Shown: piece after piece, positions 48,384-58,336 of the stretch
Layout: the number at the start of each line of letters is the position of its first letter
Numbering within the stretch: position 1 is the stretch's first letter
Assembly: GCF_001629705.1 (NCBI RefSeq)
Contig: NZ_CP015378.1
Location: forward strand, 1,736,001 to 1,800,000
DNA from: Fictibacillus phosphorivorans
GTDB lineage: Bacteria > Bacillota > Bacilli > Bacillales > Fictibacillaceae
Reading direction: 5' to 3'
Length of the DNA stretch: 64,000 nt
Notes under the pieces: model-generated
What the model was told of the DNA's origin: nothing
The model's database searches: none
What the model saw: only the letters and a program-made list of their open reading frames with translations
Made by a program: the position numbers and the translations under genes

Positions 48384-48650
48384 ATGAAACAAGGGACGAT
48401 GCATGTTATTGTATTTTTAGGGTTGTTAGGTGGTATATTTTTTACGTTATCAAATCTTGCCTCACAAGAAGCTCAATATATTGAAGTAACCATACAGGAG
48501 GGAGACTCACTGTGGAGTCTTTCGGAAGAGTATAATGCCAAACATCATTATTCCAATTGGGAATTTATTAAATGGGTGGAAAAGAAGAATAGCGTAAATG
48601 CTGCAGCGGTTTTTCCTGGTCAAAAAGTAATCATACCAGTCAATAAATAA
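48384..48650 (+). CDS. yneA: SOS cell-division inhibitor YneA
   Basis: YneA delays septation during the SOS response. The 88-residue protein has one N-terminal membrane helix (about residues 5-23) and an extracytoplasmic LysM domain (IEVTIQEGDSLWSLSEEY through VFPGQKVIIPV). ATG 48384 follows AAAGGGG by 8 nt. It is somewhat shorter than the B. subtilis protein. Three LexA boxes in the intergenic region indicate tight SOS control. Confidence 0.92.
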   Translation: MKQGTMHVIVFLGLLGGIFFTLSNLASQEAQYIEVTIQEGDSLWSLSEEYNAKHHYSNWEFIKWVEKKNSVNAAAVFPGQKVIIPVNK

Positions 48651-48665
48651 AAAAGCGGGTTTTAA

Positions 48666-49313
<648 letters not shown>

Positions 49314-49372
49314 AAATTCCTTTCATTCTGCTGTAGGATAGAGTGAAGAATGCTTTAAAAGGAGTTTTTAAA

Positions 49373-49612
49373 ATGTTATCTAAAGATAAAATGCAACGAA
49401 TAAATGAACTGTCTAGAAAATCAAAACAAACCGATCTTACATCAGCAGAAAAAGCGGAACAGAAAAAACTTCGAGAAGAATATTTACAAGTTTTCCGTAA
49501 ATCTTTTGTTCAAGATCTGCATGGTATGACCTTTGTTGACCCGAATGGTGATGATGTAACACCAGAAAAGTTAAAAAGAAGTAAAGATCATAAAAAAAAC
49601 CTTAAACATTAA
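49373..49612 (+). CDS. ynzC: DUF896 protein YnzC
   Basis: This 79-residue protein has the family hallmarks INELSRKSKQTDLTSAEKAEQ, LREEYLQVFR and GMTFVDPNGDDVTPEKL. It is helical and highly charged, and is the third gene of the SOS-controlled yneA operon. ATG 49373 follows AAAAGGAG; an upstream GTG at 49343 is less likely. Function unknown. Confidence 0.92.
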   Translation: MLSKDKMQRINELSRKSKQTDLTSAEKAEQKKLREEYLQVFRKSFVQDLHGMTFVDPNGDDVTPEKLKRSKDHKKNLKH

Positions 49613-49617
49613 TATAA

Positions 49618-49655
49618 AATGCCTATTTACTCTACAGTAAATAGGCATTTTTTTC
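49618..49655 (+). terminator. Terminator of the yneA-yneB-ynzC operon
   Basis: AAATGCCTATTTAC and its exact complement around TCTACA, followed by seven T. Confidence 0.93.
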
Positions 49656-49717
49656 TGTTGCATTCTATACATATTAGTATATACTGTTATATAACAACTT
49701 TGGAAGGGGAGAATATT

Positions 49718-50002
49718 TTGACTTTTTCAATTACAAGTGCAGCTGCGAATCTTTATAAAGACATAACGTTAGAAGCGACTGAGGCTTTAAGACTCTTTGT
49801 TAAATATGCAGGAAGTGGTGATTCGGGAGGTTTTTCACTCGGTGTAACGCCTGCAGTGCCTGAAGCCGATGACTACGTTCAAGAGGTAGATGGTCTTCGT
49901 TTCTTTGTAAGAAATGAAGAAAAATGGTTGGTGGAGAATATGAAACTTGATTATGATGAAAGTACAGATTATTTTTCATGTCACTTACCAGGGCTTGCAT
50001 AA
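49718..50002 (+). CDS. HesB/IscA-like domain protein lacking cluster cysteines
   Basis: The 94-residue protein has the HesB-like fold pattern (MTFSITSAAANLYKDITL, ALRLFVKYAGSGDSGGFSLGV, EVDGLRFFVRNEEKWLVENM). It contains only one Cys, in YFSCHLPG, instead of the three needed to hold an Fe-S cluster in IscA/SufA. It resembles the HesB-like proteins of unknown function in bacilli such as YneR. TTG 49718 is preceded by GGAAGGGGAG. It forms a single-gene unit between two terminators. Confidence 0.75.
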   Translation: MTFSITSAAANLYKDITLEATEALRLFVKYAGSGDSGGFSLGVTPAVPEADDYVQEVDGLRFFVRNEEKWLVENMKLDYDESTDYFSCHLPGLA

Positions 50003-50010
50003 TAGAAACG

Positions 50011-50061
50011 AACCGCCTGTTGTAATACAACGAAAAGTTGTAGAAAAACAGGCGGTTTTTG
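50011..50061 (+). terminator. Terminator after the HesB-like gene
   Basis: AACCGCCTGTT/AACAGGCGGTT outer stem with an inner ACAAC/GTTGT stem and a T-run. Confidence 0.85.
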
Positions 50062-50183
50062 TATGATTTTATGTGTAGATGGTAAAATAACAAGAGTTAA
50101 TAATGTGTTTGTCTTGTCTAATTGCATTTGAACGTTTATTATGAAAGTCAAAACTGTTTAGTACATATGAAGGGATGATTTTT

Positions 50184-52178
50184 TTGTCACGAACTATTGA
50201 TGAATTAGCAATTAATACGATAAGAACTCTTTCTATCGACAGCATAGAAAAAGCAAACTCTGGGCATCCGGGTATGCCGATGGGTGCTGCGCCTATGGCA
50301 TATAGCTTATGGTCAAAATTTATGAACCATAATCCTGCAAACCCTGAATGGTTCAACCGTGACCGTTTTGTATTATCAGCAGGGCATGGATCGATGTTGT
50401 TATACAGCTTGCTTCATTTAAGTGGATATGGCTTAACGATTGATGATCTAAAGAACTTTAGACAATGGGGAAGTAAGACTCCAGGTCACCCTGAGTTCGG
50501 ACACACTGTTGGTGTTGAAGCCACAACTGGTCCACTAGGTCAAGGGATTGCAATGGCAGTAGGTATGGCTATGGCGGAACGTCACTTAGCTGCAAAATAT
50601 AACCGTGATGGCCATGAAGTGATCGATCACTTTACTTATTCTATCTGCGGTGATGGGGACCTTATGGAGGGTGTTTCTGCTGAAGCAGCTTCACTTGCAG
50701 GTCACCTTGCATTAGGTAGAATGATCGTACTTTACGATTCAAATGATATTTCTTTGGATGGAGATCTCCATCACTCATTCTCTGAAAGTGTAAAGGATAG
50801 ATTTGAAGCATATGGATGGCAAGTCCTTTATGTTGAAGATGGAACGGATTTAGAAGAGATTGAAAAAGCTCTTGCAGAAGCACGTGAAGAACTTAACAAG
50901 CCTACACTTATCGAAGTGAAAACCGTAATTGGACATGGCTCACCAAATAAATCAGGTAAATCTGCTTCTCATGGTGCACCACTTGGAAAAGACGAGATCT
51001 TATTAACAAAAGAAGCGTACAAATGGACGTTTGAAGAAGATTTCCATGTTCCTGAGGAAGTACAATCACACTTTGAACAATTAAAAAGTGAAGGAAAAAG
51101 AAAAGAGGAAGAGTGGAATAAGCAGTTCAAAGCTTATTCAGAAGCTTATCCAGAATTAGCTCAAGAACTTCAAGACGCGATCAAAGGGAATCTTCCGGAG
51201 AATTGGGATAAAGATCTTCCAGACTACGATAAAGCGATTGCTACTCGTTCTTCTTCAGGTAAGGCGATCAATGCTCTAGCTAAGAGTGTACCATCATTAT
51301 TTGGTGGATCTGCTGACTTAGCAGGATCAAATAAAACACTCATTGAAGGCGAAAATAATTTCAGCCGCAATGATTATAGTGGACGCAACATCTGGTTTGG
51401 TGTTCGTGAGTTCGCTATGGGAGCTGCTTTAAACGGAATGGCACTGCATGGTGGTCTGAATGTGTTTGGTGGAACATTCTTCGTGTTCTCAGATTACGTA
51501 AGACCTGCAATTCGTTTATCTGCTCTAATGGGACTTCCAGTTACGTATGTATTAACACATGATAGTGTAATGGTAGGAGAAGATGGACCTACTCATGAAC
51601 CAGTTGAGCAACTTGCTTCTCTTCGTGCGATGCCTAATCTTAACCTAATTCGTCCAGCTGATGGTTATGAGTCGAATGCAGCTTGGAAGTTAGCACTTGA
51701 GAGCAAGAACCAACCAACGGCATTGGTACTAAGCCGTCATGATTTGCCGATCTTAAAGAACACAAAAGAGAAGGCATATGAAGGTGTTAAGCGTGGAGCT
51801 TATGTAGTTTCACCAGCTGAATCAGATGCGGATGTACTACTTCTTTCTGCTGGATCTGAAGTGAGTATTGCAGTTGCTGCACAAGAATTGCTTCAAAAAG
51901 AAGGGATTTCAGCTTCTGTCGTTTCTATGCCATCTTGGGAAAGTTTTGATAAGCAAGATAATGACTACAAAGAGTCTGTACTTCCTAAACATATTACGAA
52001 GCGTCTAGCGATCGAGATGGGAGCTTCACTTGGTTGGCATAAATATGTAGGCCTTGAAGGAGACACAGTAACTATCGATACGTTTGGTGCATCTGCTCCT
52101 GGAGAAGTTATCCAAAAAGAATTTGGATTTACTCCAGAGAACATCGTAAAGCGTGTTAAGGACATGTTGAATAAATAA
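50184..52178 (+). CDS. tkt: Transketolase
   Basis: Transketolase moves two-carbon units between sugar phosphates in the pentose phosphate pathway. The 664-residue enzyme has [29 protein letters not shown], the thiamine diphosphate motif [27 protein letters not shown] in the Pyr domain and a C-terminal domain. TTG 50184 lies 8 nt after AAGGGA; an ATG at 50175 overlaps that ribosome binding site. Position after lexA-yneAB-ynzC matches B. subtilis. Confidence 0.95.
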   Translation: MSRTIDELAINTIRTLSIDSIEKANSGHPGMPMGAAPMAYSLWSKFMNHNPANPEWFNRDRFVLSAGHGSMLLYSLLHLSGYGLTIDDLKNFRQWGSKTPGHPEFGHTVGVEATTGPLGQGIAMAVGMAMAERHLAAKYNRDGHEVIDHFTYSICGDGDLMEGVSAEAASLAGHLALGRMIVLYDSNDISLDGDLHHSFSESVKDRFEAYGWQVLYVEDGTDLEEIEKALAEAREELNKPTLIEVKTVIGHGSPNKSGKSASHGAPLGKDEILLTKEAYKWTFEEDFHVPEEVQSHFEQLKSEGKRKEEEWNKQFKAYSEAYPELAQELQDAIKGNLPENWDKDLPDYDKAIATRSSSGKAINALAKSVPSLFGGSADLAGSNKTLIEGENNFSRNDYSGRNIWFGVREFAMGAALNGMALHGGLNVFGGTFFVFSDYVRPAIRLSALMGLPVTYVLTHDSVMVGEDGPTHEPVEQLASLRAMPNLNLIRPADGYESNAAWKLALESKNQPTALVLSRHDLPILKNTKEKAYEGVKRGAYVVSPAESDADVLLLSAGSEVSIAVAAQELLQKEGISASVVSMPSWESFDKQDNDYKESVLPKHITKRLAIEMGASLGWHKYVGLEGDTVTIDTFGASAPGEVIQKEFGFTPENIVKRVKDMLNK

Positions 52179-52187
52179 TGATTTACG

Positions 52188-52222
52188 AAAAAGGAGGTTT
52201 CCAAGAGGAAGCCTCCTTTTCT
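52188..52222 (+). terminator. Terminator after tkt
   Basis: AAGGAGGTTTCC/GGAAGCCTCCTT hairpin (one G.T) with T-rich tail. Confidence 0.9.
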
Positions 52223-52325
52223 TACTGTTTCGACAAAAATAGTTATAATTTGCGCACTTTTTTAGACAAGCTTTTTTCCGTATATTGTATATACTTTTAG
52301 AAAAGTATCGGAGAGGAGCTTGTTC

Positions 52326-52766
52326 ATGAGAGAATTTTATATTTATCTAATCACAAAAGAAGTTGCTCATTCCTACTATGGCAAGGAAAATAAGCTTTTT
52401 CAGTTGTTTTTCGAAGAACAGCGCTCAAATGGTATTTCAAAGACCATCTTACAAAAGCAAATCAGCTACATAACCTCTCTATTATCTGTTTCTCAGCTAG
52501 AAAAACACTTCTGGAACCATTTAAAAGATAAACATGAATGGCGTTTGGAAGGAGAAACGTATTCTTTAACTTGTAAAGATAGTATCGTGAGGATTGAACT
52601 CACTGACCAATATATCCATCTTTATAGCATCGGCAACTTTGAAGCAGAAACGGTGATATTCGAGGCGTTACGCCAATATGAGTCATATTTCCTTGCGATG
52701 GACTATAGTGAAAGAAAATTTGGCTGGCTTTCACCGTTTAAATTGAACATGGTCTATGCCACTTAA
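52326..52766 (+). CDS. sirA: Sporulation inhibitor of replication SirA (YneE)
   Basis: SirA binds DnaA domain I and blocks new rounds of replication once Spo0A is active. The 146-residue protein aligns with B. subtilis SirA at both ends: REFYIYLITKEVAHSYYGKE and EAETVIFEALRQYESYFLAMD, then RKFGWLSPFK. Conservation elsewhere is low, as usual for this fast-evolving protein. ATG 52326 lies 7 nt after GAGAGGAG. It stands between tkt and yneF as in B. subtilis. Confidence 0.88.
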   Translation: MREFYIYLITKEVAHSYYGKENKLFQLFFEEQRSNGISKTILQKQISYITSLLSVSQLEKHFWNHLKDKHEWRLEGETYSLTCKDSIVRIELTDQYIHLYSIGNFEAETVIFEALRQYESYFLAMDYSERKFGWLSPFKLNMVYAT

Positions 52767-52843
52767 TTCTCTTTCAATCTTGTATGTGTAGGTAAACTTG
52801 TAGTAAACTAGTTCTAGACAACATGAAGGAGGAAGTTTTAACA

Positions 52844-53062
52844 ATGGGTACTGGTATGATAATCCTTGTGTGTGCACTCTCACTGATTGCAGGTGTTGCG
52901 ATCGGATTTTTTATTGCCCGCAAGTATATGTTGAGTTATTTACAAAAAAATCCACCGATTAATGAAAATATGTTGCGTGTGATGATGATGCAGATGGGTC
53001 AAAAGCCTTCTCAAAAGAAAATCAATCAAATGATGCAGGCTATGAACAAGCAGATGAAGTAA
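52844..53062 (+). CDS. yneF: UPF0154 membrane protein YneF
   Basis: This 72-residue protein has a single N-terminal membrane helix ([20 protein letters not shown]) followed by the family signature [20 protein letters not shown] and [21 protein letters not shown] 52844 was chosen over ATG 52823, which overlaps the AAGGAGG site. Function unknown; widespread in Firmicutes. Confidence 0.94.
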   Translation: MGTGMIILVCALSLIAGVAIGFFIARKYMLSYLQKNPPINENMLRVMMMQMGQKPSQKKINQMMQAMNKQMK

Positions 53063-53068
53063 TGTTGG

Positions 53069-53104
53069 ACAAGCACCCTGATATAGAATCGGGTGCTTGT
53101 TTTC
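53069..53104 (+). terminator. Terminator after yneF
   Basis: ACAAGCACCC/GGGTGCTTGT hairpin with T-run. Confidence 0.9.
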
Positions 53105-53158
53105 GTTCTATTCTAAGATAGCCATGATACCATGTGCGTCAATAAAGGGATGATAGTA

Positions 53159-54205
53159 GTGAACAACGTTAAGACAATTTCAATAGATGAGATAGATGAA
53201 GATCATTATTTGCTCTTTGATGTCAGGTCTCCTAAAGAATTTGAAGAATATCATATTCCGGGTGCGTATAATGTGAGTATCTTTTCAAACGAGGAAAGAG
53301 CAGAAATCGGTACGCTCTACAAACAGGATAGCAAAGAAGCTGCGATGGAACGTGGACTCCAAGTCGTCGCTCCAAAACTTCCGTCGATCTATAAAGAGAT
53401 CCATACAAAAAGTAAAGAACATCCAGAAAAAAAGGTGGTCATCTATTGTGCACGAGGTGGATTTCGTTCACAAAGTATTGCTCAAACGATGAACATGATG
53501 GGTATGGATACTTTACAGTTAGATGGTGGCATACGTTCCTATCGAAAGAGGATTGAATCTGCGTTTAGGAAGATGGTTGCAGAACCTAGGAACATCATCG
53601 TACTTGAAGGTCACACGGGTACGATGAAGACGAAACTATTAAAAGAACTACAAGAAGAAGGATATCCCGTATTAAACTTAGAAGAGATGGCAGGACATAA
53701 AGGTTCGATTTTTGGAAATATTGGAGAACACCCTTCTTCTCAAAAGAAATTTGAATCAAGCCTTTACGAACGGTTAAAAGAAATCGAAAACTCTTCGTCA
53801 ATTATTATTGAATCAGAGAGTAAACGGATAGGAAGAGCAATCGTTCCAGATTTTCTTTTAGAAGGTAAATATAGTGGTGTTCGAATTCATGTGGAGTTAC
53901 CTTTTCATTTGCGAGTCCAATATATTTGTAATGTGTACGAGCCGCTTCTGCATAAAGATGAGATTGTGGAAGCCATTCATAAACTTTCAAGGAGATTACC
54001 ACCATCGGTCATGGCAGATATTCAAGAGAACTTAAAAGCGTTACATTACGATAAAGTCGTATCCCTCTTACTAGAAAACTATTATGATCCCAAATATGAT
54101 TACGCCAAGCAAAAATACGATAGTGAGTGTATCAAATTGAGTAGTCAATCCTATCAAGAGATGTATTCCGAAGTGAAAAAACAATTAGACCGTTTATTAA
54201 ACTAA
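53159..54205 (+). CDS. mnmH: tRNA 2-selenouridine synthase
   Basis: MnmH (SelU/YbbB) converts the 2-thiouridine at the wobble base of certain tRNAs to 2-selenouridine, using selenophosphate from SelD. The 348-residue protein has an N-terminal rhodanese domain (LLFDVRSPKEFEEYHIPGAYN, catalytic Cys about 97 in VVIYCARGGFRSQS). A C-terminal P-loop domain begins near residue 148 with LEGHTGTMKTKLL; the Gly before the P-loop Lys is Met here. GTG 53159 lies 8 nt after AAAGGGA. It sits alone between terminators, inside core synteny, and fits with selC and selB further on. Confidence 0.9.
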   Translation: MNNVKTISIDEIDEDHYLLFDVRSPKEFEEYHIPGAYNVSIFSNEERAEIGTLYKQDSKEAAMERGLQVVAPKLPSIYKEIHTKSKEHPEKKVVIYCARGGFRSQSIAQTMNMMGMDTLQLDGGIRSYRKRIESAFRKMVAEPRNIIVLEGHTGTMKTKLLKELQEEGYPVLNLEEMAGHKGSIFGNIGEHPSSQKKFESSLYERLKEIENSSSIIIESESKRIGRAIVPDFLLEGKYSGVRIHVELPFHLRVQYICNVYEPLLHKDEIVEAIHKLSRRLPPSVMADIQENLKALHYDKVVSLLLENYYDPKYDYAKQKYDSECIKLSSQSYQEMYSEVKKQLDRLLN

Positions 54206-54230
54206 CCAAACGATTACCATGTTTCAATAT

Positions 54231-54258
54231 AAGACCCATTGTTCTGGGGTCTTTTTTT
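54231..54258 (+). terminator. Terminator after mnmH
   Basis: AAGACCC/GGGTCTT hairpin with seven T. Confidence 0.85.
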
Positions 54259-54338
54259 GTGAAACTTTTTTCTTTTCGGAATTTTCATATATTGGTAAAC
54301 TATAATTGTTTTGATATGCAAACAAGGGGGAACGGGCG

Positions 54339-56090
54339 TTGAAGGTTTTTCTTCAATTGATGTGGTATTTTAAACAAGAAAAGTGGCGATATTTAGGCGG
54401 AATCGTGATGCTGGCATTTGTCTCTTTAGGGTTATTAGTACCTCCAAAAGTGGTAGGGCTCATTGTCGATCATATCGAAGAAGGTACGGTAACTGAAGAG
54501 ATCTTATGGAGATATGCTACTGTTTTAATCGGTATCGCAGTAGGCATCTATGTTCTTCGTTACATCTGGAGGATTTTGATTTTTGGTTCAGCCGTTAAAC
54601 TGGCGATGTTATTAAGGAATAGGTTGTATGAACATTTTACAAAAAAATCACAAGAATTCTACCATAAGAGACGTGTTGGAGACTTGATGGCTCATTCTAC
54701 AAACGATCTGCAAGCCATCCAACAAACTGCTGGTGACGGTGTTTTGACTCTGGTAGATTCCCTGATGATGGGCGGTTTCACGTTGATCGCAATGGCTACT
54801 ACGATCAGTTGGAAACTGACGCTTGTCAGTCTTCTGCCTCTACCTATCATGGCATGGGCAACGAACAAGTATGGCACGATGCTACATAAAAGGTTTCACA
54901 GTGCACAAGAAGCATTTTCTACTCTAAACGATAAGGTGCAAGAAAGTATCTCTGGAACGAGGGTGATTAAAGCTTTTGGTCAAGAGAAAGAGGATATTGA
55001 CAGCTTTTCGAATCTTTCCAAAGATGCTGTTAAAAAGAACATGGCTGTAGCACGTATCGATTCTTTGTTCGATCCTACGATTTCCCTGATCATTGGTTTC
55101 TCCTTTTTCTTAGCAGTTGGTTATGGATCAATTCTCGTAACACGGAATGAACTTACAATAGGAGAACTTGTTTCTTTTACGAGTTATCTTGGATTACTCA
55201 TCTGGCCGATGCTTGCATTTGGTTGGCTGTTTAATATTGTTGAGCGAGGAAGAGCTTCTTATGATCGTGTAGAATCACTTCTTGCAGTAAAAGAGGAGAT
55301 AGAGGATAGTGGATCAATCGAAAATAGCCCTAAAGGTGATATCACTTTTCAATTGAAGCGATTTTCGTATACGGCAGATACTCCTGTTTTAAGTGATATA
55401 CAATTTACTCTGAAACGTGGCCAGACACTTGGGGTTGTCGGAAAAACAGGCAGCGGCAAAACAACGCTATGCAAGTTATTGCTGCGTGAATTTCAATTAA
55501 AATCAGAAGACATTATTATAGATGATCACGATATCTGTGATTATAAATTGCATGCATTACGAAGTTCGATCGGCTATGTACCTCAAGACCATTTTTTATT
55601 CTCAGCAAGTATAGCAGAAAACATAGCGTTCTCTAAGGTTGGGTCACCTTTTTCAAAAATTAAAGAAGCGGCAGAACTTGCCTCTATCCATAAAGATATT
55701 ACGCAGTTCAAATACGGTTATGAAACAGTAGTAGGTGAGAGGGGAGTCACGCTTTCAGGAGGACAAAAACAAAGGATCTCTATTGCAAGAGCATTGATTA
55801 AGAACCCGGAAATTTTGATTCTAGACGACTCGCTTTCTGCTGTTGATGCAAAAACAGAAGAATCCATTCTTCAGCAATTGAAGCATAAACGCCAAAATCA
55901 AACGACAATCATTACAGCACATCGCCTATCATCGATCGCGCATTGTGATCTGATCATCGTTTTGGAGAACGGAACAATCGTACAACGGGGGACTCATCTC
56001 AGTTTATTGAATGAGGATGGATGGTACAAAGAAACTTATGAGAAACAAGCATTGGAAACACTGATTTCGCAAGGAGGAGTAATCAAATGA
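54339..56090 (+). CDS. ABC exporter half-transporter, degenerate-site subunit
   Basis: The 583-residue protein has an N-terminal six-helix ABC exporter domain and a C-terminal ATPase with Walker A GKTGSGKTT, Q-loop YVPQDH, a standard signature LSGGQKQRIS and Walker B ILILDDSL. Asp replaces the catalytic Glu. Together with the next protein, which has the converse pattern, this is the asymmetry of heterodimeric exporters such as BmrCD or TM287/288. Substrate unknown; multidrug or lipid export is possible. TTG 54339 follows AAGGGGG. Confidence 0.9.
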   Translation: MKVFLQLMWYFKQEKWRYLGGIVMLAFVSLGLLVPPKVVGLIVDHIEEGTVTEEILWRYATVLIGIAVGIYVLRYIWRILIFGSAVKLAMLLRNRLYEHFTKKSQEFYHKRRVGDLMAHSTNDLQAIQQTAGDGVLTLVDSLMMGGFTLIAMATTISWKLTLVSLLPLPIMAWATNKYGTMLHKRFHSAQEAFSTLNDKVQESISGTRVIKAFGQEKEDIDSFSNLSKDAVKKNMAVARIDSLFDPTISLIIGFSFFLAVGYGSILVTRNELTIGELVSFTSYLGLLIWPMLAFGWLFNIVERGRASYDRVESLLAVKEEIEDSGSIENSPKGDITFQLKRFSYTADTPVLSDIQFTLKRGQTLGVVGKTGSGKTTLCKLLLREFQLKSEDIIIDDHDICDYKLHALRSSIGYVPQDHFLFSASIAENIAFSKVGSPFSKIKEAAELASIHKDITQFKYGYETVVGERGVTLSGGQKQRISIARALIKNPEILILDDSLSAVDAKTEESILQQLKHKRQNQTTIITAHRLSSIAHCDLIIVLENGTIVQRGTHLSLLNEDGWYKETYEKQALETLISQGGVIK

Positions 56091-57895
56091 GTACTGAAAC
56101 TGAACAAGAACCGACGCTTGATGAATTGCAGCAAATGAAGCAGTGGTCAGTTTTCAAAAGACTCATGTCTTATACAAAACCACACAAGAAGCGTTTGGCG
56201 ATTGCTTTCTTTCTATTACTGATTGCGACTGCAGCTGAACTCACCGGTCCTATTCTTGTTAAAACGTTCATCGACGATTTTGTCACACCTCGAAATTTCG
56301 AGCAACAAGCTTTAGTGATCCTTGCTTCTGGATATATTGGATTAATCGTTATCTCAGCGGTCGTAAATTACATACAATTTGTTCTGTTTCAATCAGTCGC
56401 ACTAGATATCATTCAAACGCTTCGGATTCAAGTGTTTTCAAAAGTACATTCACTAGGATTAAAATTCTTTGATCGTACACCAGTTGGGAGTTTAGTATCA
56501 AGAATTACGAACGACACTGAAGCAGTGAAAGATCTTTATGTAAGTGTACTCTCAACGTTTGTTCAAAATATTGTATTTTTATTTGGAATCTTTGGCTTCA
56601 TGTTCTACTTAAATGTGAAACTTGCATTATTCTGTTTGGGAATTCTGCCGTTCATTGTTTTGATCATGTGGTTATACCGCAAATACAGTTCAAGGTCGTT
56701 TTATGACATGAGAGAGAAACTGAGCCAGTTGAACGCTAAATTGAACGAATCTCTTCAAGGGATGTCGATCGTACAAGTGTTTAATCAGCAGAAAAGGCTT
56801 AGAAAAGAGTTTGCAAAAATCAATCAAGAGCATAATGACGCACAGATCAGAAATATAAAATACAACGGTTTGTTGTTAAGACCTGCTGTTGACCTTGTAT
56901 ATATGCTTGCATTGTTGATGATTCTATCCTTTTTTGGCATCAAATCTTTTCAATCACCCGTTGAGATCGGTGTGATCTATGCTTTTATCAATTATTTAGA
57001 TCGCTTTTTTGAACCGGTTAACATGATGATGATGCGCCTTTCTATCTTTCAGCAAGCAATCGTTTCTGCAGGACGAGTATTTACAGTCATGGATGAAGAA
57101 GAATTTGCTCCTGTTAAAAAAGGAAATGAGACACCTTCGATATCAAGAGGAAAGATTGAATTTAAAGACGTTTCCTTTTCTTATGATGGAGAACAGGAAG
57201 TTCTAAAAGATATCTCTTTCACTGCAGAGCCTGGTCAAACAGTGGCACTCGTCGGTCATACAGGAAGCGGAAAGAGCTCGATCATCAATTTGCTCATGCG
57301 TTTTTATGAAGTGAATAAAGGTAAAATTTTAATCGATGACGTTCCTTTATCCAACTATGAAAACAAAGAGTTGAGAACAAAGATGGGGCTCGTTCTGCAA
57401 GATCCCTTCTTGTTTGTAGGTGATATAATGCAGAACGTAAGATTGTACGATCATACGATAACAGACGAAGATGTAGTGAGTGCGGCTAGATTTGTTCAGG
57501 CGGCGCACTTTATTGAAAGGTTGCCAGAGGGTTACAAAACAGAGTTAGGAGAAAGAGGAGCCACCTTCTCAAGTGGTCAAAGACAGCTGATCTCTTTTGC
57601 GCGCACGATGGCATTTTCTCCTAAGATCTTGATACTAGACGAAGCGACGGCAAACATTGATACAGAGACGGAAGAAGAGATTCAAGAAGCTCTTCATAAA
57701 ATGCGCAGCGGCAGAACGACCATTGCTATCGCACATCGATTATCTACGATACAAGACGCCGAACTCATTCTCGTGTTGCATAAAGGTGAAATTGTCGAAA
57801 GAGGCACTCACCAAGAACTATTAAGACAGCGAGGATTGTATCATAAAATGTTCCTTTTACAGCATGGAAAAGATTCTATGAACGATGTTGGTTGA
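56087..57895 (+). CDS. ABC exporter half-transporter, catalytic-Glu subunit
   Basis: The 602-residue partner overlaps the previous gene by 4 bp (ATGA). It has an exporter membrane domain, Walker A GHTGSGKSS, Walker B ILILDEATANID with the normal Glu, and a divergent signature FSSGQRQLIS in place of LSGGQ. In a heterodimer its Walker A/B would face the partner's intact LSGGQ, giving one competent ATP site. The other site would be built from this divergent signature and the partner's Asp. Confidence 0.9.
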   Translation: MSTETEQEPTLDELQQMKQWSVFKRLMSYTKPHKKRLAIAFFLLLIATAAELTGPILVKTFIDDFVTPRNFEQQALVILASGYIGLIVISAVVNYIQFVLFQSVALDIIQTLRIQVFSKVHSLGLKFFDRTPVGSLVSRITNDTEAVKDLYVSVLSTFVQNIVFLFGIFGFMFYLNVKLALFCLGILPFIVLIMWLYRKYSSRSFYDMREKLSQLNAKLNESLQGMSIVQVFNQQKRLRKEFAKINQEHNDAQIRNIKYNGLLLRPAVDLVYMLALLMILSFFGIKSFQSPVEIGVIYAFINYLDRFFEPVNMMMMRLSIFQQAIVSAGRVFTVMDEEEFAPVKKGNETPSISRGKIEFKDVSFSYDGEQEVLKDISFTAEPGQTVALVGHTGSGKSSIINLLMRFYEVNKGKILIDDVPLSNYENKELRTKMGLVLQDPFLFVGDIMQNVRLYDHTITDEDVVSAARFVQAAHFIERLPEGYKTELGERGATFSSGQRQLISFARTMAFSPKILILDEATANIDTETEEEIQEALHKMRSGRTTIAIAHRLSTIQDAELILVLHKGEIVERGTHQELLRQRGLYHKMFLLQHGKDSMNDVG

Positions 57896-57917
57896 TTAAC
57901 AAAATGATATCTGCACG

Positions 57918-57953
57918 AAAAGACAGCTCATCTTCATACCGAGCTGTCTTTCT
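57918..57953 (+). terminator. Terminator after the ABC exporter genes
   Basis: AAAGACAGCTC/GAGCTGTCTTT hairpin. Confidence 0.88.
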
Positions 57954-58009
57954 TAATGTTATTTTACTGCTGCGTGAGAAGAGCTTTCACGTAATCGCGG
58001 AGAATTTCA

Positions 58010-58114
58010 GGTGGTTACGCGCGTTTTAGCGGTGCTCCTAACCGTTTTATAGGTGAAAACAAAGCGATTACAGGTGAAAACAACCCATTTACCGGTGAAC
58101 GCGTAATAAATATA
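58010..58114. repeat. Array B: five diverged units with exact 21-bp period
   Basis: GGTG occurs at 58010, 58031, 58052, 58073 and 58094, precisely every 21 bp. The best units read TAGGTGAAAACAA, CAGGTGAAAACAA and CCGGTGAACGCGT. The array fills part of the 441-bp gap between the exporter and the carboxypeptidase gene. A minus-strand reading frame through it gives heptads such as SPVNGLF and SPVIALF, which follow simply from the 21-bp period. The remaining gap holds no feature I recognise. Confidence 0.8.
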
Positions 58115-58336
58115 AAAACACGTACCGTAAAATGAGCACTAGAGAAAAACCAGAGTTTTTCATGCAAGGTCTGCCAAAAAACTTTTATTACAATCTCCAT
58201 TCAATTATGTCCCTATTTTTTACTATAATTTTTCGAAAATATGAACATGTGTTTTAAGGATTGACTTATTTGCAAATTATTTTATTATAAGATAGCATAC
58301 ACGTACAGACAAACTGAATAAAAGGATGAGAATGCT

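Noticed and set aside
58015..58200. Minus-strand frame with heptad-like SPVxxLF repeats
   Set aside because: The peptide periodicity is a by-product of the 21-bp DNA period; no start signal.
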